The notes: generated from the sequence alone by a model not told the origin. A DNA stretch of 64,000 nucleotides from Rhodovulum imhoffii (GCF_003046545.1 NZ_QAAA01000002.1:62001-126000); one strand, 5' to 3'. Counted from the first letter of the stretch, positions 19,231-28,590 are shown. Made by a program: numbers and translations.

Positions 19231-20165
19231 ACAGCCTTGCCCTGCTCATCGCCCTGGGGCTGGAGACCGCCTTCGGCTGGCCGGATCGTCTGCACACCCG
19301 CATCAGTCACCCGGTGATGTGGCTGGGCCTTCTGATCGACGCGCTGGAAAGCCGCTGGAACACCGGATCGCCACAACGCCGGCTGGCCAAGGGCGCGGCC
19401 TGTACAGCGGTGACGGTGGCCGCGGCAACCCTGCCCGCCGCTGCTGTGGCCGCGGTGCTGCCCGACGGAGCGGTCGGAGCAATCCTGACGGGTCTTCTGG
19501 CTGCGCCCCTGGTCGCACCGCGCAGCATGTACACCCATGTCGCCGCCGTGGCCCGGCCCCTGTCGCGCGGCGATCTGGCCGCGGCAAGGCAGGCCGTCAC
19601 GATGATCGTCGGGCGCAACCCCGCACATCTGGACGCGCCCGCCATCACCCGTGCGGCACTGGAAAGCCTGGCCGAAAATACCTCTGACGGGGTCGTGGCC
19701 CCGGTTTTCTGGGGGGTATTTCTGGGCCTGCCGGGCATTGCGGGCTACAAGGCGATCAACACGCTCGACAGCATGATCGGCCATCGCAGCACCCGTTTCA
19801 TGCATTTCGGCCGTGTGGCCGCCCGGCTGGATGACGTGGCCAACTGGGTGCCCGCGCGGCTGACAGGGGGGCTGTTCTGCCTTGCCGGGGCCGCCCCCCG
19901 GAATGTGTGGAAGGTCATGAAGCGCGACGCGCGCAAGCACCGTTCTCCCAACGCCGGCTGGCCAGAAGCAGCGATGGCCGGGGGACTGGGCGTACGCCTG
20001 TCCGGGCCGCGCTGCTATGACGAAACGCTTGACGACGACCCTTGGCTGAACGAAACCGCCCCGGATCCGGCGCCGGAAACACTCTGGCAGGGGCTTGGCC
20101 TCTATCTCAGGGCGGTGGCGGGGCTGGCGCTGGGGTTGGCGGGCCTTGCGCTGGCCGGACTCTAA
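19227..20165 (+). CDS. cobD: Adenosylcobinamide-phosphate synthase CobD/CbiB
   Basis: 312 aa integral membrane protein that condenses adenosylcobyric acid with (R)-1-amino-2-propanol O-2-phosphate. Family motifs are FGWPDRLHTRISHPVMWLG, SLAENTSDGVVAPVFW and AINTLDSMIGHRSTRF. Four to five hydrophobic segments are visible, including the terminal LYLRAVAGLALGLAGLALAG. It starts at 19227 by ATGA overlap with bluE. The symbol follows the Pseudomonas denitrificans nomenclature (CbiB in Salmonella). Confidence 0.93.
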   Translation: MNSLALLIALGLETAFGWPDRLHTRISHPVMWLGLLIDALESRWNTGSPQRRLAKGAACTAVTVAAATLPAAAVAAVLPDGAVGAILTGLLAAPLVAPRSMYTHVAAVARPLSRGDLAAARQAVTMIVGRNPAHLDAPAITRAALESLAENTSDGVVAPVFWGVFLGLPGIAGYKAINTLDSMIGHRSTRFMHFGRVAARLDDVANWVPARLTGGLFCLAGAAPRNVWKVMKRDARKHRSPNAGWPEAAMAGGLGVRLSGPRCYDETLDDDPWLNETAPDPAPETLWQGLGLYLRAVAGLALGLAGLALAGL

Positions 20166-20180
20166 GGCCATCAAGACGGC

Positions 20181-21152
20181 ATGACACGGATCAGAGACCA
20201 TGGCGGCGACCTGGGTGCCGCGATCGCACGGTTCGGCGGCACGCCGGAAGGCTGGATCGATCTTTCCACCGGCATCAACCGCGTGCCCTTTCCGCTGCCC
20301 GGCCTGCCGGCGAGCGCATGGCGTGACTTGCCCGGGCAGGCTTCGCTGGAGGCGCTGAAGGACACCGCACAGGCGGGGTTTCACACCCGCTGGCCGGTGC
20401 TGCCCTTGGCCGGGGCACAGGCGGCAATTCAGCTTCTGCCCCACCTGGCCCCGCGGGGGCAGGCGCGCATCCTTGGCCCAACCTATAACGAGTATGCCGC
20501 AGCCCTGGCGGATGCGGGCTGGCAGGCCACGCAGGTTTCGGATGTCGCGGCACTGGCGGGGGCGGATCTGGCCATCGTCGTCAACCCCAACAACCCGGAT
20601 GGCCGCACACACAGCCCTGACGCCCTGCGCGCGCTGTCCGCCAAAACGGGTCTTCTGGTTGTCGATGAAAGCTTTGCCGACGCGCATCCGGACCTATCAC
20701 TGCTGCCTGGCACGCGGCCTGAAAACGTGATCGTGCTGCGCTCTTTCGGAAAATTCTACGGCCTGGCCGGGGTGCGGCTGGGCTTTGTACTGGGGGATGC
20801 GGCGCATCTGGCGCGAATGGCTGCGCGCGCCGGGCCGTGGGCGGTATCCGGCCCGGCGCTTGAGATCGGGCGCGCGGCCCTGGCCGATCAGGACTGGACA
20901 GCACGCAGCATCGCCCGGCTGAGGCAGGACGGCGTCCGTGCCGATGCCCTGGCTGCGCGGGCGGGCTGGCGGCCGGTGGGGGGGACGGCACTTTTTCGGC
21001 TGTTCGAAGTCCCAGACGCCACCGCCGCGCGGGACCGTCTGGCGGCAGCACATATCTGGAGCCGCATCTTCCCCTATTCCGGATGCTGGTTGCGCCTCGG
21101 CCTGCCGGGCACGGAGGCCGAATGGTCACGCCTGGCTGCCGCTCTCGACTGA
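20181..21152 (+). CDS. cobC: Threonine-phosphate decarboxylase CobC
   Basis: 323 aa PLP enzyme that decarboxylates L-threonine-O-3-phosphate to (R)-1-amino-2-propanol O-2-phosphate. The N-terminus has the CobC signature [13 protein letters not shown] and [14 protein letters not shown]. The cofactor site has [10 protein letters not shown], and the Schiff-base lysine is in [15 protein letters not shown]. It lies 15 bases after cobD in the bluE-cobD-cobC operon, giving kinase, ligase and decarboxylase of one branch. Its 3' end overlaps the convergent cobQ by 27 bases. Confidence 0.92.
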   Translation: MTRIRDHGGDLGAAIARFGGTPEGWIDLSTGINRVPFPLPGLPASAWRDLPGQASLEALKDTAQAGFHTRWPVLPLAGAQAAIQLLPHLAPRGQARILGPTYNEYAAALADAGWQATQVSDVAALAGADLAIVVNPNNPDGRTHSPDALRALSAKTGLLVVDESFADAHPDLSLLPGTRPENVIVLRSFGKFYGLAGVRLGFVLGDAAHLARMAARAGPWAVSGPALEIGRAALADQDWTARSIARLRQDGVRADALAARAGWRPVGGTALFRLFEVPDATAARDRLAAAHIWSRIFPYSGCWLRLGLPGTEAEWSRLAAALD

Positions 21153-22598
21153 ACCGGCCGCAGCAAAAAGTGCATCAAGCCGCATGTGAGTTTCAAGATG
21201 CTCCGCCAGTGCATCCAGAGTTTCTTCGACCGCAGCGCCGTAGGATCGCACCCCCCCCTCGAGCCCAAGCGCCCCAAGCCAGGCCCGGCGAAACCCGTCA
21301 TCCCCGAACAGCCCGTGCAGGTAGGTGCCCACAACATGACCGTCGGCAGACACCGCGCCCTCGGGACGTCCCGCGATATGGGCAAAGGGGCGCGCACGGT
21401 CCGGACCATCCGTCTGGCCGATGTGAATCTCATAGCCCGTCAGGCCCGCCCCCGTCGCCGCATGCGCGGCGGTCACGCGGGTCAGGGTCTTGCCCGGCAG
21501 CATATGCGTTTCCACGTCCAGCAGGCCAAGCCCCGGCGTCTCTCCCGGTGGACCTTCCAGCCCTTCGGGGTCATGGATGACATTGCCGAGCATCTGGTAC
21601 CCGCCGCACAGGCCCAGAACCCGCCCGCCGCGCCGCATATGGCCGGCCAGGTCCACATCCCACCCCTGTGCACGCAGGAACGCCAGATCGCCACGGGTGG
21701 ATTTGGTGCCCGGCAGAATCACCAGATCCGCGTCCCCCGGCAGGGGCCGGCCCGGCGGCACCATCGTCAGGCGCAGGGCGGGTTCCAGCTTCAGCGGATC
21801 GAGGTCATCGAAATTGGCAATGCGCGACAGCATCGGGCAAACCACGTGAAAGGCGCCCTGACCGCCGGACGCGCCCATGTCCACGGCATCCTCTGCGGGC
21901 AGGCGGTGCGCCTGTGCGAACCATGGCACCACGCCAAGACCCGGCCAGCCGGTCCGCGCCCCGATCATCCGGTAACCGTCCTCGAAAAGCCGCGGGTCGC
22001 CCCGGAACTTGTTGATGACAAACCCCCGGATCAACGCGGCATCGTCACGGTCGATCACCGCCTGCGTGCCCACGATCTGCGCGATCACTCCGCCCCGGTC
22101 GATATCCCCCGCCAGCACAACCGGCACCCCGGCGGCGCGGGCGAAGCCCATGTTGGCGATGTCGCCCCTGCGCAGGTTGACCTCTGCCGGAGATCCCGCC
22201 CCCTCGACGATCACAAGATCCACCCCGGCGGCAAGGCGGCCAAAGCTCTCCAGCACCGCGGGCATCAACGTGGGCCTGACGCCACCGTAATCGCGCGCCC
22301 ACAACGCCCCCCGGCTTCGCCCCTGCACGACAACCTGCGCGCCGGTATCGGTTTCGGGCTTCAGCAAGACCGGGTTCATATCGCTGTGCAGATCCAGCCC
22401 GCAGGCCACCGCCTGTAGCGCCTGCGCCCGGCCGATCTCACCGCCATCCACGGTGACGGCGGCATTGTTCGACATGTTCTGCGGCTTGAACGGCGCGACA
22501 CGAAGCCCCCGCTGCCGCGCCGCCCGACACAGCCCCGCGACCAGAATCGACTTGCCCACGTTGGAGCCCGTGCCCTGAATCATGATCGCCCGCGCCAT
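21126..22598 (-). CDS. cobQ: Cobyric acid synthase CobQ
   Basis: 490 aa glutamine-dependent amidase that converts adenosylcobyrinic a,c-diamide to adenosylcobyric acid. The N-terminal ATPase domain opens [19 protein letters not shown] with its P-loop. The C-terminal class I glutaminase has the nucleophile Cys in [11 protein letters not shown] and the catalytic His in [18 protein letters not shown] 22598 has AAGGGG about 7 bases upstream; an in-frame extension to 22730 would overlap the divergent cobT and is rejected. Confidence 0.94.
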   Translation of the reverse strand: MARAIMIQGTGSNVGKSILVAGLCRAARQRGLRVAPFKPQNMSNNAAVTVDGGEIGRAQALQAVACGLDLHSDMNPVLLKPETDTGAQVVVQGRSRGALWARDYGGVRPTLMPAVLESFGRLAAGVDLVIVEGAGSPAEVNLRRGDIANMGFARAAGVPVVLAGDIDRGGVIAQIVGTQAVIDRDDAALIRGFVINKFRGDPRLFEDGYRMIGARTGWPGLGVVPWFAQAHRLPAEDAVDMGASGGQGAFHVVCPMLSRIANFDDLDPLKLEPALRLTMVPPGRPLPGDADLVILPGTKSTRGDLAFLRAQGWDVDLAGHMRRGGRVLGLCGGYQMLGNVIHDPEGLEGPPGETPGLGLLDVETHMLPGKTLTRVTAAHAATGAGLTGYEIHIGQTDGPDRARPFAHIAGRPEGAVSADGHVVGTYLHGLFGDDGFRRAWLGALGLEGGVRSYGAAVEETLDALAEHLETHMRLDALFAAAGSVESGSQA

Positions 22599-22694
22599 AC
22601 CGCCCCTTTCCGCGACAACCCGCCCCTTTTGCCCAGGACGATTGCAGCCCCCGAAGTCACCCCCTAAAACACCGCCACAAACACGAGGGCCAAC

Positions 22695-23702
22695 ATGCGC
22701 ACAGAAACGACATTCGCCACCGATCTGCAACGCAAGATCGACATGAAAACCAAGCCGCTTGGCTCACTGGGCCGGATCGAGGAACTGGCCACCCAGATCG
22801 CCAGCCTGCAAGCCACGCTGACCCCCCGGATGGAAACCTGCCAACTGACCATCTTCGCCGCTGACCACGGTATCGCGGATGAGGGCGTTTCCGCATTCCC
22901 GAAAGAAGTGACGCGCCAGATGGTGCTGAATTTCTTGCAAGGCGGCGCAGCAGCGAACGTATTCGCGAAAACCGTGGGGGCGGAGCTCCGGGTTGTCGAC
23001 GCGGGAATCGCGGGCCAGCCGTTCGACATGGAGGGCCTGCTTGATCGCCGCATCGCGCCGGGCACACAGAGCTTCCTCTCCGGCCCCGCGATGACGCAGG
23101 TACAGTGCGAAGCCGCGCTGGAAGCCGGGCGCGACCTGGGCGTCGGGGGCGACTGGGACGCGGTCGCCTATGGCGAGATGGGAATCGCCAATACCTCCTC
23201 GGCGACCGTGCTGACCCATAAGCTGACCGGCGCACCGATCGACGCGATCATCGGCCGCGGCACGGGGCTGGACGACGCCGGGCTGGCCCGCAAGCGCGAC
23301 ATCCTGACCCGTGCCAGCGCCCGTACCGGCGAACTGACCGCCATCGGAGCCCTGTGCGAATATGGCGGCTTCGAAATCGCCATGATGGCCGGAGCCATGC
23401 AGGGGGCCGCTCAGGCGGGGCGCATCGTGATCGTGGACGGGTTCATCGCCTCTTCTGCCGCGCTGGTCGCCGTGCGCATGGCACCGGAGGCGCGCAAGGC
23501 GATGGTGTTTGCCCATGGTTCCGCCGAAACCGGACATCGGAAAATGATGGCCGCAATGGATGCACAGCCGCTTTTGCAGCTGGGCTTGCGTTTGGGCGAA
23601 GGCACCGGGGCGCTGCTGGCGTGGCCGCTGCTCCGGGCGGCGGCGGACATGCTCAATGAGATGGCAAGCTTCGACGACGCCGGCGTCTCGGAGCCGGCCT
23701 GA
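22695..23702 (+). CDS. cobT: Nicotinate-nucleotide--dimethylbenzimidazole phosphoribosyltransferase
   Basis: 335 aa enzyme that makes alpha-ribazole 5'-phosphate from NaMN and DMB (CobT in Salmonella, CobU in P. denitrificans). [15 protein letters not shown] is the N-terminal signature. [26 protein letters not shown] and the catalytic Glu in [15 protein letters not shown] are all present. It is divergent from cobQ (96 bases apart) and coupled to cobS by a TGATG overlap. No riboswitch lies in the divergent gap. Confidence 0.95.
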   Translation: MRTETTFATDLQRKIDMKTKPLGSLGRIEELATQIASLQATLTPRMETCQLTIFAADHGIADEGVSAFPKEVTRQMVLNFLQGGAAANVFAKTVGAELRVVDAGIAGQPFDMEGLLDRRIAPGTQSFLSGPAMTQVQCEAALEAGRDLGVGGDWDAVAYGEMGIANTSSATVLTHKLTGAPIDAIIGRGTGLDDAGLARKRDILTRASARTGELTAIGALCEYGGFEIAMMAGAMQGAAQAGRIVIVDGFIASSAALVAVRMAPEARKAMVFAHGSAETGHRKMMAAMDAQPLLQLGLRLGEGTGALLAWPLLRAAADMLNEMASFDDAGVSEPA

Positions 23703-24460
23703 TGCGCGCGCGGGCCGAGGAAATCGGTCTGGCGCTGCAATTCCTGACGCGCCTGCCAGTGCCGGTTGGAACCGGGTTCGACAGTGCCGCCATGGGCCGC
23801 GCGATGGCGTGGTTTCCGGCGGTCGGGCTGGCCGTAGGGGGCGTTATGGCGGCGGCGTTCGCTCTGGGCGGGTGGATCTGGCCCGCGCCGGTGGCGGCCG
23901 GGCTGGCCATTGCTCTGGGCGTGGCTCTGACCGGCGGGTTGCACGAGGACGGGCTGGCGGATGCCGCCGACGGGCTGGGCGGGGGTGCCACCCGAGAACG
24001 GGCGCTTGAAATCATGCGCGACAGTCGCATCGGCAGCTATGGCATGCTGACCCTGGTGCTGGTTCTGGGGCTGAGTGCCGCTGCCTTGGCACAGTTCGGG
24101 CCATGGCAAGGGGCGGCAGGGCTGATCGCGGCCCATACGCTGGCACGATACGCCATGCTGCCGCTGATGGCCACCCTGCCCTATGCACGGGCCGGGGGCG
24201 CGGCCAGCTTTACCCGCCAGAGCCTGCCACTGACCGGCAAGCGCATCGCCCAGGCCACGGCGCTGACGGCTTTGGGGTTTGTGGCGCTGACGATCGGGCC
24301 GGGGGCTGCCGTCACGGCCGCCCTGACCACCTGGGGACTGGTGGCGGGCGCGCGCCGTTACCTCGCCCACCGGCTGGGCGGTTATACCGGCGACACCCTG
24401 GGCGCGGTCGGCAAGATCGCCGAACTGGGCGTTCTTCTGGCGGTTCTGGCATGGGTCTGA
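23702..24460 (+). CDS. cobS: Adenosylcobinamide-GDP ribazoletransferase (cobalamin synthase)
   Basis: 252 aa membrane enzyme that joins AdoCbi-GDP with alpha-ribazole (phosphate) in the last step of the nucleotide loop (CobS in Salmonella, CobV in P. denitrificans). QFLTRLPVPVG is the family opening. The acidic metal motif is GLHEDGLADAADGLGGG, followed by RDSRIGSYGMLTL. Five or six hydrophobic segments run to the C-terminus. The start overlaps cobT by one base and the gene overlaps the phosphatase gene by 10 bases. Confidence 0.93.
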   Translation: MRARAEEIGLALQFLTRLPVPVGTGFDSAAMGRAMAWFPAVGLAVGGVMAAAFALGGWIWPAPVAAGLAIALGVALTGGLHEDGLADAADGLGGGATRERALEIMRDSRIGSYGMLTLVLVLGLSAAALAQFGPWQGAAGLIAAHTLARYAMLPLMATLPYARAGGAASFTRQSLPLTGKRIAQATALTALGFVALTIGPGAAVTAALTTWGLVAGARRYLAHRLGGYTGDTLGAVGKIAELGVLLAVLAWV

Positions 24461-24972
24461 TCCTGCTGCGCCACACCACCCCGGACGTACCGCCCGGCAC
24501 CTGCTATGGGCGGCGCGACGTGCCGCTTTGCCCCGGCTTCGCCCAGGAAGCCGAAGCCGTGCTTGCCTCTTTGCCGGATGTGAGCCGCATCGTGACCAGC
24601 CCCGCCACCCGCTGCCGCCGGCTTGCGGCCCGCGCGGGCACGCGGAAGGAGGTGAAAGTCAGTGTCGATTTCCGTTTGGCGGAGATGGATTTCGGCGCGT
24701 GGGAAGGTCGGCCCTGGGCCTCCGTTCCGCAGGCCGAACTGGACGCGTGGGCCCGCGATTTCTTCACCGCGCGCCCCCATGGCGGGGAAAGCGTCGCCTC
24801 GCTGATCGGCCGCACCCGGCAGGTTCTGGCCGCCTATCACGAGGAGCGTGTCCTCGCCGTAACCCATGCCGGGATCATGCGCGCGGCCCGTTACGTGCTG
24901 GGCGACCCGGACCCCTGGCACACCCCCATCGCCTTCGGCGCCTGTCTGGATGTGGGCGCCTTCTCTGCGTAA
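24451..24972 (+). CDS. Histidine phosphatase, probable alpha-ribazole phosphatase
   Basis: 173 aa member of the phosphoglycerate-mutase/histidine phosphatase family. The catalytic RH is in LILLRHTTPD. The second Arg lies in TSPATRCRRLA, the acid in EMDFGAWEGRPW, and the second His in AVTHAGIMRAARY. It overlaps cobS by 10 bases, so it most likely dephosphorylates alpha-ribazole phosphate or cobalamin 5'-phosphate (CobC of Salmonella). No symbol is given, to avoid confusion with the decarboxylase called cobC above. Its 3' end overlaps the convergent cbiZ by 82 bases. Confidence 0.85.
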   Translation: MGLILLRHTTPDVPPGTCYGRRDVPLCPGFAQEAEAVLASLPDVSRIVTSPATRCRRLAARAGTRKEVKVSVDFRLAEMDFGAWEGRPWASVPQAELDAWARDFFTARPHGGESVASLIGRTRQVLAAYHEERVLAVTHAGIMRAARYVLGDPDPWHTPIAFGACLDVGAFSA

Positions 24973-25610
24973 GGGTTGGCCAGCCAGTCCGCCGCGCCCT
25001 GGGCGACGGACTCGTATACGGCACGGCCAAGGGCCTCTCCGATTTCCGTGTGAAGGCCGCAAAACTCCATGTCGCCCGACAGGGCGGCAAGGACGATGCA
25101 ATCGGTTCCCGTCCCCGTCGCCTGCCCCGTCGGCAGGACGATCCCGGCGTCGAGAATCGCGGTCGTTCGGGCTTGTGCGGCGATGCTGACGGCCTCGATC
25201 AGGGCAGTCTCCGTGAGGCCGGGGGACAGGTGGACCAGAAGGTTGATCGTCCCCCAGCCCTGCCCCACCCCCAGCCGCGAGCCGATCCGTTCCGCATTGG
25301 ACAGGCCCACGGTGGCAATGCACTCCGCCCGTGCCCGCCCCACCTGGGCGAACCGTCGGACATGGCCCTCCAGACAGCGCGAGGTCAGCATCGTCACCGC
25401 ATCCTTCGCGTCGCGGGCCGCAAGCTGGGCGCGCAACCACGTTCCAACGTCCAGATCAAGCGTCAGGTCGGCATTGCGGACCTCGCGCCAGAGAACACGC
25501 CGCGCGGTTACGAAGCCGGGCCGGTGGGAGGCCCAGCTCAGCACCCTATGGGGAGCACCCAGGTCGGCCTCCAGCCACGGGGGGGACAGGGTCAGGCGCA
25601 GGTCAGTCAT
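24891..25610 (-). CDS. cbiZ: Adenosylcobinamide amidohydrolase CbiZ
   Basis: 239 aa CbiZ-family enzyme that cleaves the aminopropanol arm of adenosylcobinamide or pseudocobalamin to give adenosylcobyric acid, allowing imported corrinoids to be rebuilt with DMB. Family stretches are VLSWASHRPGFVTARRVLW, LTSRCLEGHVRR, ATVGLSNAERIG, GTINLLVHLSPGL and TGTGTDCIVLAA. ATG 25610 is chosen; it overlaps the stop of btuF by 8 bases. It is the third gene of the riboswitch-led btuB-btuF-cbiZ operon. The last 25 or so residues are poorly conserved-looking and lie in the overlap with the phosphatase gene. Confidence 0.88.
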   Translation of the reverse strand: MTDLRLTLSPPWLEADLGAPHRVLSWASHRPGFVTARRVLWREVRNADLTLDLDVGTWLRAQLAARDAKDAVTMLTSRCLEGHVRRFAQVGRARAECIATVGLSNAERIGSRLGVGQGWGTINLLVHLSPGLTETALIEAVSIAAQARTTAILDAGIVLPTGQATGTGTDCIVLAALSGDMEFCGLHTEIGEALGRAVYESVAQGAADWLANPYAEKAPTSRQAPKAMGVCQGSGSPST

Positions 25611-26424
25611 CGATCGGAGGTTGGCGCGCTTCGGCCAGGCGTGCAACAGCATCCAGAACATGGGGCGTTCCGCACGTCCAGTCCGGCCCGCTTGTGGCGA
25701 TGCGCCCGGTAGCGGCAAACCTGCCAAGCGCCGGATGCCGCAGGAGTTCCTCGGCCCGCGATGTCCCTGGATAGGGGCGCGACATCACAATCAGGTCGGG
25801 CTGCGCCATGACGATTTCCTCAAGCGAGAGATACCCGCTGCCCTGTCGCCCCCACCGTGCCGAAAGGTTTGAAAATTCCGCCGCTTGCAGAATGTCATGG
25901 CTGAGCGTCCCCGCCCCTTGGGTAAACCCATTGGCGGAGAACAGGGCCGCCTCGGGCCCGGCGCCTCCGGGCCGAATCCGGGCCAGCCGGGTTTCGAACG
26001 CAGCGATCAACGCCTCGGCCCGGTCCTCCCGCCCCAGAACGCGGCCCACTTCGCGCAGGCGGTCGGGCACCTCTTGCAGGCTGTACGTCATCGGAACCTG
26101 CACGACCGGAACACCAAGGCGGCGCAGCATATCCAGCGTTGCGGGATTGGAATATCGACCGGCCAGAACCAGATCCGGGCGCAGGAGAAAGATTTCCTCC
26201 GCCCCGCCACTATTGGTATGGAAGGCCTGAGCGACTTCTGCCATCGGCGAACTCATCGGATCCGCCCCGATACGACTGACGGACAAAAGCTGACCTGGCC
26301 CGGCCAGCAGCATGGCAAGCTGGTCGGTACACAGGTTGATCGACACGACCCGCCGGGGCGGGTCGGCCTGTGCCGTGCCGGCAAGTCCCAGCACGACAAG
26401 GGCTATAGCTCTAAAAATCCGCAC
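25603..26424 (-). CDS. btuF: Corrinoid ABC transporter substrate-binding protein (BtuF-like)
   Basis: 273 aa from a GTG at 26424, which gives a clean signal peptide (MRIFRAIALVVLGLAGTAQA). A longer in-frame reading from 26502 would lie inside btuB. The mature protein is a class III periplasmic binding protein: RRVVSINLCTDQLAMLL at the N-terminus, EEIFLLRPDLVLAGRYSNP and YLSLEEIVMAQPDLIVM in the two lobes. The location between btuB and cbiZ points to cobalamin/cobinamide delivery. It overlaps btuB by 14 bases. No btuC or btuD is in the window. Confidence 0.83.
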   Translation of the reverse strand: MRIFRAIALVVLGLAGTAQADPPRRVVSINLCTDQLAMLLAGPGQLLSVSRIGADPMSSPMAEVAQAFHTNSGGAEEIFLLRPDLVLAGRYSNPATLDMLRRLGVPVVQVPMTYSLQEVPDRLREVGRVLGREDRAEALIAAFETRLARIRPGGAGPEAALFSANGFTQGAGTLSHDILQAAEFSNLSARWGRQGSGYLSLEEIVMAQPDLIVMSRPYPGTSRAEELLRHPALGRFAATGRIATSGPDWTCGTPHVLDAVARLAEARQPPIDD

Positions 26425-28237
26425 GCAGGCCAACGAAGAAACTGCGCTCGGCGGTATTGTAGCCTCCCGCGGTCTGGTAGTCCTCGTCAAAGAGGTTTTC
26501 AACCCGCAGATAGGCGGTTGCGGTTTCCGTCAGATCGTAGGTGAGCGCAGCGTTGGCCAGCGTGTAATCCCCGACCTTGTGGCCGGACGGGGCATAGGCG
26601 CTGGGCTTTACATCGGCAACGTGCCGCACCTCGAAGGTGGAAGACAGGCGATCGCTCAACCCGGCCTCAACCCCCATCAGCAGGTCGTGACGCGGCACGC
26701 GCGCCATCCGCCCGTCGGGGTCTTTCGCGTCCGTGTAGGTGTAGTTACCATAAAGCGCGACAGTTTCGGCAAGCGCGTAACGGCCCGAAAACTCCACGCC
26801 CTGGGTGCGGGTGGTTCCGGGAACCTGCCGGTAGCCGCCGGGCAGCGGGCCGAAGAACCCGTCAGGATCATGAAAGCCGATCAGATCATCGACCTCGGTA
26901 TAAAACGCCGTCACCTTGGCAAAGCCCGTCTCATACCGCTTTTCAAGTCCAATCTCGGCGCTGCGGCTTTTCTCGGGTTCCAGCGTGACGCCATCCAGAG
27001 CGTAGGGACCGAAACGTTCGTAAAGAGACGGTGCCCGGTAGCCGGTGCCCAGAACCGCGCGCAGGGTCAGATCCTGTTGAATCTGCCAGGCCAGCGCGCC
27101 GCGGCCGGAGAACTCACCATCGAAGTCGTCGTCATCGTCGTAGCGCAGCGACAGCGACAGGTCGAGCGCATCGGTCGCAGCATGCTGAACCTCCCCGAAG
27201 ACCGAACGGCTCTCACTATCGGATTTCACCCCGTCCACGGTGGATTTTTCTTCCATCCAGATCGCACCGAACGCCAGCCGGGTTGCGGCGGACAGATCGG
27301 CACCGCCCTTGTATTCCAGCCTGGTGCGCTCCCCCTTGTAATTGAGGCTATAGAAGCTTGGCACATTGTGCTGATCGCGCTCGATCTCATAGGCGGAGAC
27401 GGCAACCTCATGGGTCAGCACACCCTGCCGGTACTCGGCAAAGGCCCGAACGCCCGTACGGGTGGACTCCGTTTCACTGTCCAGATGACCGATGTCCGCG
27501 TCAAACTCGACGGTTCCATCGGCATGAAGCGCCGAGAGGCCAAGGCGCAGGGACTCTGTCAGCTGGTAATCCGCCGAAAAGGTCAGCAAGGTCTGTTCGA
27601 AGCCGTCATCCTCATCATTGTCGGGTTTGGTGGAAAAGCCGTCTGTCTCAACCCGCGAGAGCGTCAGCGCAACGGAGCCCTTCCCGGTTTTGTTGGTGAG
27701 CGTCGCGGTCCCGGAAACAGTGCCGAAGCTGCCGGCCTCGACCACGCTCCCCAGCGAGAACCCCATCCGGTCCGGCTTCCGCGTGGAAATATCCACAACC
27801 CCAGCAATCGCAGAGGAACCGTAAAGCGCAGATTGTGACCCCTTAAGCACCTCGACCCGGCCCGCCAGACCCGATGTCAGCGTCCCGAAGTTGAAGGCTG
27901 TCTGGGTGCTGGACGGGTCCGTGACATCGATACCGTTGATCCGCACCCCGACATAGCTGCCGCCAAGGCCACGCACGCGCAGGGTGGAATTCGCGCCCAG
28001 CCCGCCATTGGAGGAAAACGACACACCCGGCAGCCGGCTGAGCGTTTGCCCGACGCTCTGGCCGGCGCCGTCAAGTTCATCTTGCTCCACCACTTCGACG
28101 GTGGCGCCGGTGCGGTTGATTTCCACCGGCAGCAACGCCGCAGAGGCCACGATCTCATCCAGAAGCAGGCTTTCGGCATGGACCGAAAACGGTGCAAGCG
28201 CCGCCACCCCCGCGATTGCAAAAAGGCGTTGTGTCAT
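26411..28237 (-). CDS. btuB: TonB-dependent cobalamin/corrinoid receptor BtuB
   Basis: 608 aa outer-membrane receptor. The signal peptide is MTQRLFAIAGVAALAPFSVHA. A TonB-box-like LLDEIVASA follows, then the plug domain (about 45-150: TLSRLPGVSF, TLRVRGLGGSYVGVRING, VEVLKGSQSALYGSSA). The 22-strand-type barrel has Asp/Glu-rich loops (PDNDEDDGF, YDDDDDFDGEF) that could bind Ca2+ as in BtuB. It ends in the outer-membrane aromatic VGLRADF. ATG 28237 is chosen by signal peptide. It is preceded on the same strand by a cobalamin riboswitch, which fixes the substrate class. Confidence 0.93.
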   Translation of the reverse strand: MTQRLFAIAGVAALAPFSVHAESLLLDEIVASAALLPVEINRTGATVEVVEQDELDGAGQSVGQTLSRLPGVSFSSNGGLGANSTLRVRGLGGSYVGVRINGIDVTDPSSTQTAFNFGTLTSGLAGRVEVLKGSQSALYGSSAIAGVVDISTRKPDRMGFSLGSVVEAGSFGTVSGTATLTNKTGKGSVALTLSRVETDGFSTKPDNDEDDGFEQTLLTFSADYQLTESLRLGLSALHADGTVEFDADIGHLDSETESTRTGVRAFAEYRQGVLTHEVAVSAYEIERDQHNVPSFYSLNYKGERTRLEYKGGADLSAATRLAFGAIWMEEKSTVDGVKSDSESRSVFGEVQHAATDALDLSLSLRYDDDDDFDGEFSGRGALAWQIQQDLTLRAVLGTGYRAPSLYERFGPYALDGVTLEPEKSRSAEIGLEKRYETGFAKVTAFYTEVDDLIGFHDPDGFFGPLPGGYRQVPGTTRTQGVEFSGRYALAETVALYGNYTYTDAKDPDGRMARVPRHDLLMGVEAGLSDRLSSTFEVRHVADVKPSAYAPSGHKVGDYTLANAALTYDLTETATAYLRVENLFDEDYQTAGGYNTAERSFFVGLRADF

Positions 28238-28375
28238 ATTCTGTTCCGTTCTCACGGCCGGTCCTGCCGGCCTTTGCAACGATGTCCGTGAAGGGATTAC
28301 CTTCCGCAGACGGCGAGCATCACCACTACGGAACCTGCCGTTGCCCGCGCGCGCCCCGCACGCGGACCGGGTGAT
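28238..28375 (-). other. Leader between riboswitch and btuB start (expression platform)
   Basis: 138 bases with no coding potential. GC-rich inverted segments (around 28345-28366) could form the regulatory hairpin. There is no T-run, so control is more likely by sequestering the start region than by transcription termination. The Shine-Dalgarno before btuB is weak (GGAAC). Confidence 0.5.
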
Positions 28376-28548
28376 CGCCCTGGCAGGTCTCCTGGCTTGC
28401 GGGTCGTCGCTTGGCTGGCCTTCCCGGTTTCCCAGTGGCGTTGTCAGCCGCGCTCTCCGCCTACAGTTGCGGGGGCAGCCGCGGAATTGCCCGAAGGCGC
28501 ACCGCGTTCCCTTTTCATCCGGGCAGGCCCGGAAACCAAGGCAGGGCC
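28376..28548 (-). promoter_or_regulatory. Cobalamin riboswitch upstream of btuB
   Basis: Read on the minus strand, the conserved cobalamin riboswitch elements appear in order. First is GGTTTCC with AAAAGGGAA and GCGGTG, then the invariant GCTGCCCCCGCAACTGTA box (28460-28477). Next comes the B12 box core GCCACTGGGAAA with its flank, and finally CAAGCCAGGAGACCTGCC. Helix P1 pairs GCCCTGCC at the 5' end with CCAGGGC (28377-28383). It controls btuB-btuF-cbiZ, presumably repressing on coenzyme B12 binding. The expression platform lies within 28238-28375. Confidence 0.93.
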
Positions 28549-28590
28549 GGAGTAGCCCCCGGCCCTGCCCCTGTCAACATTCCGTTAAGC

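Noticed and set aside
22599-22694. Possible second cobalamin riboswitch between cobQ and cobT
   Set aside because: The gap is only 96 bases and has no B12 box or GCTGCCCCCGCAACTGTA-like element.
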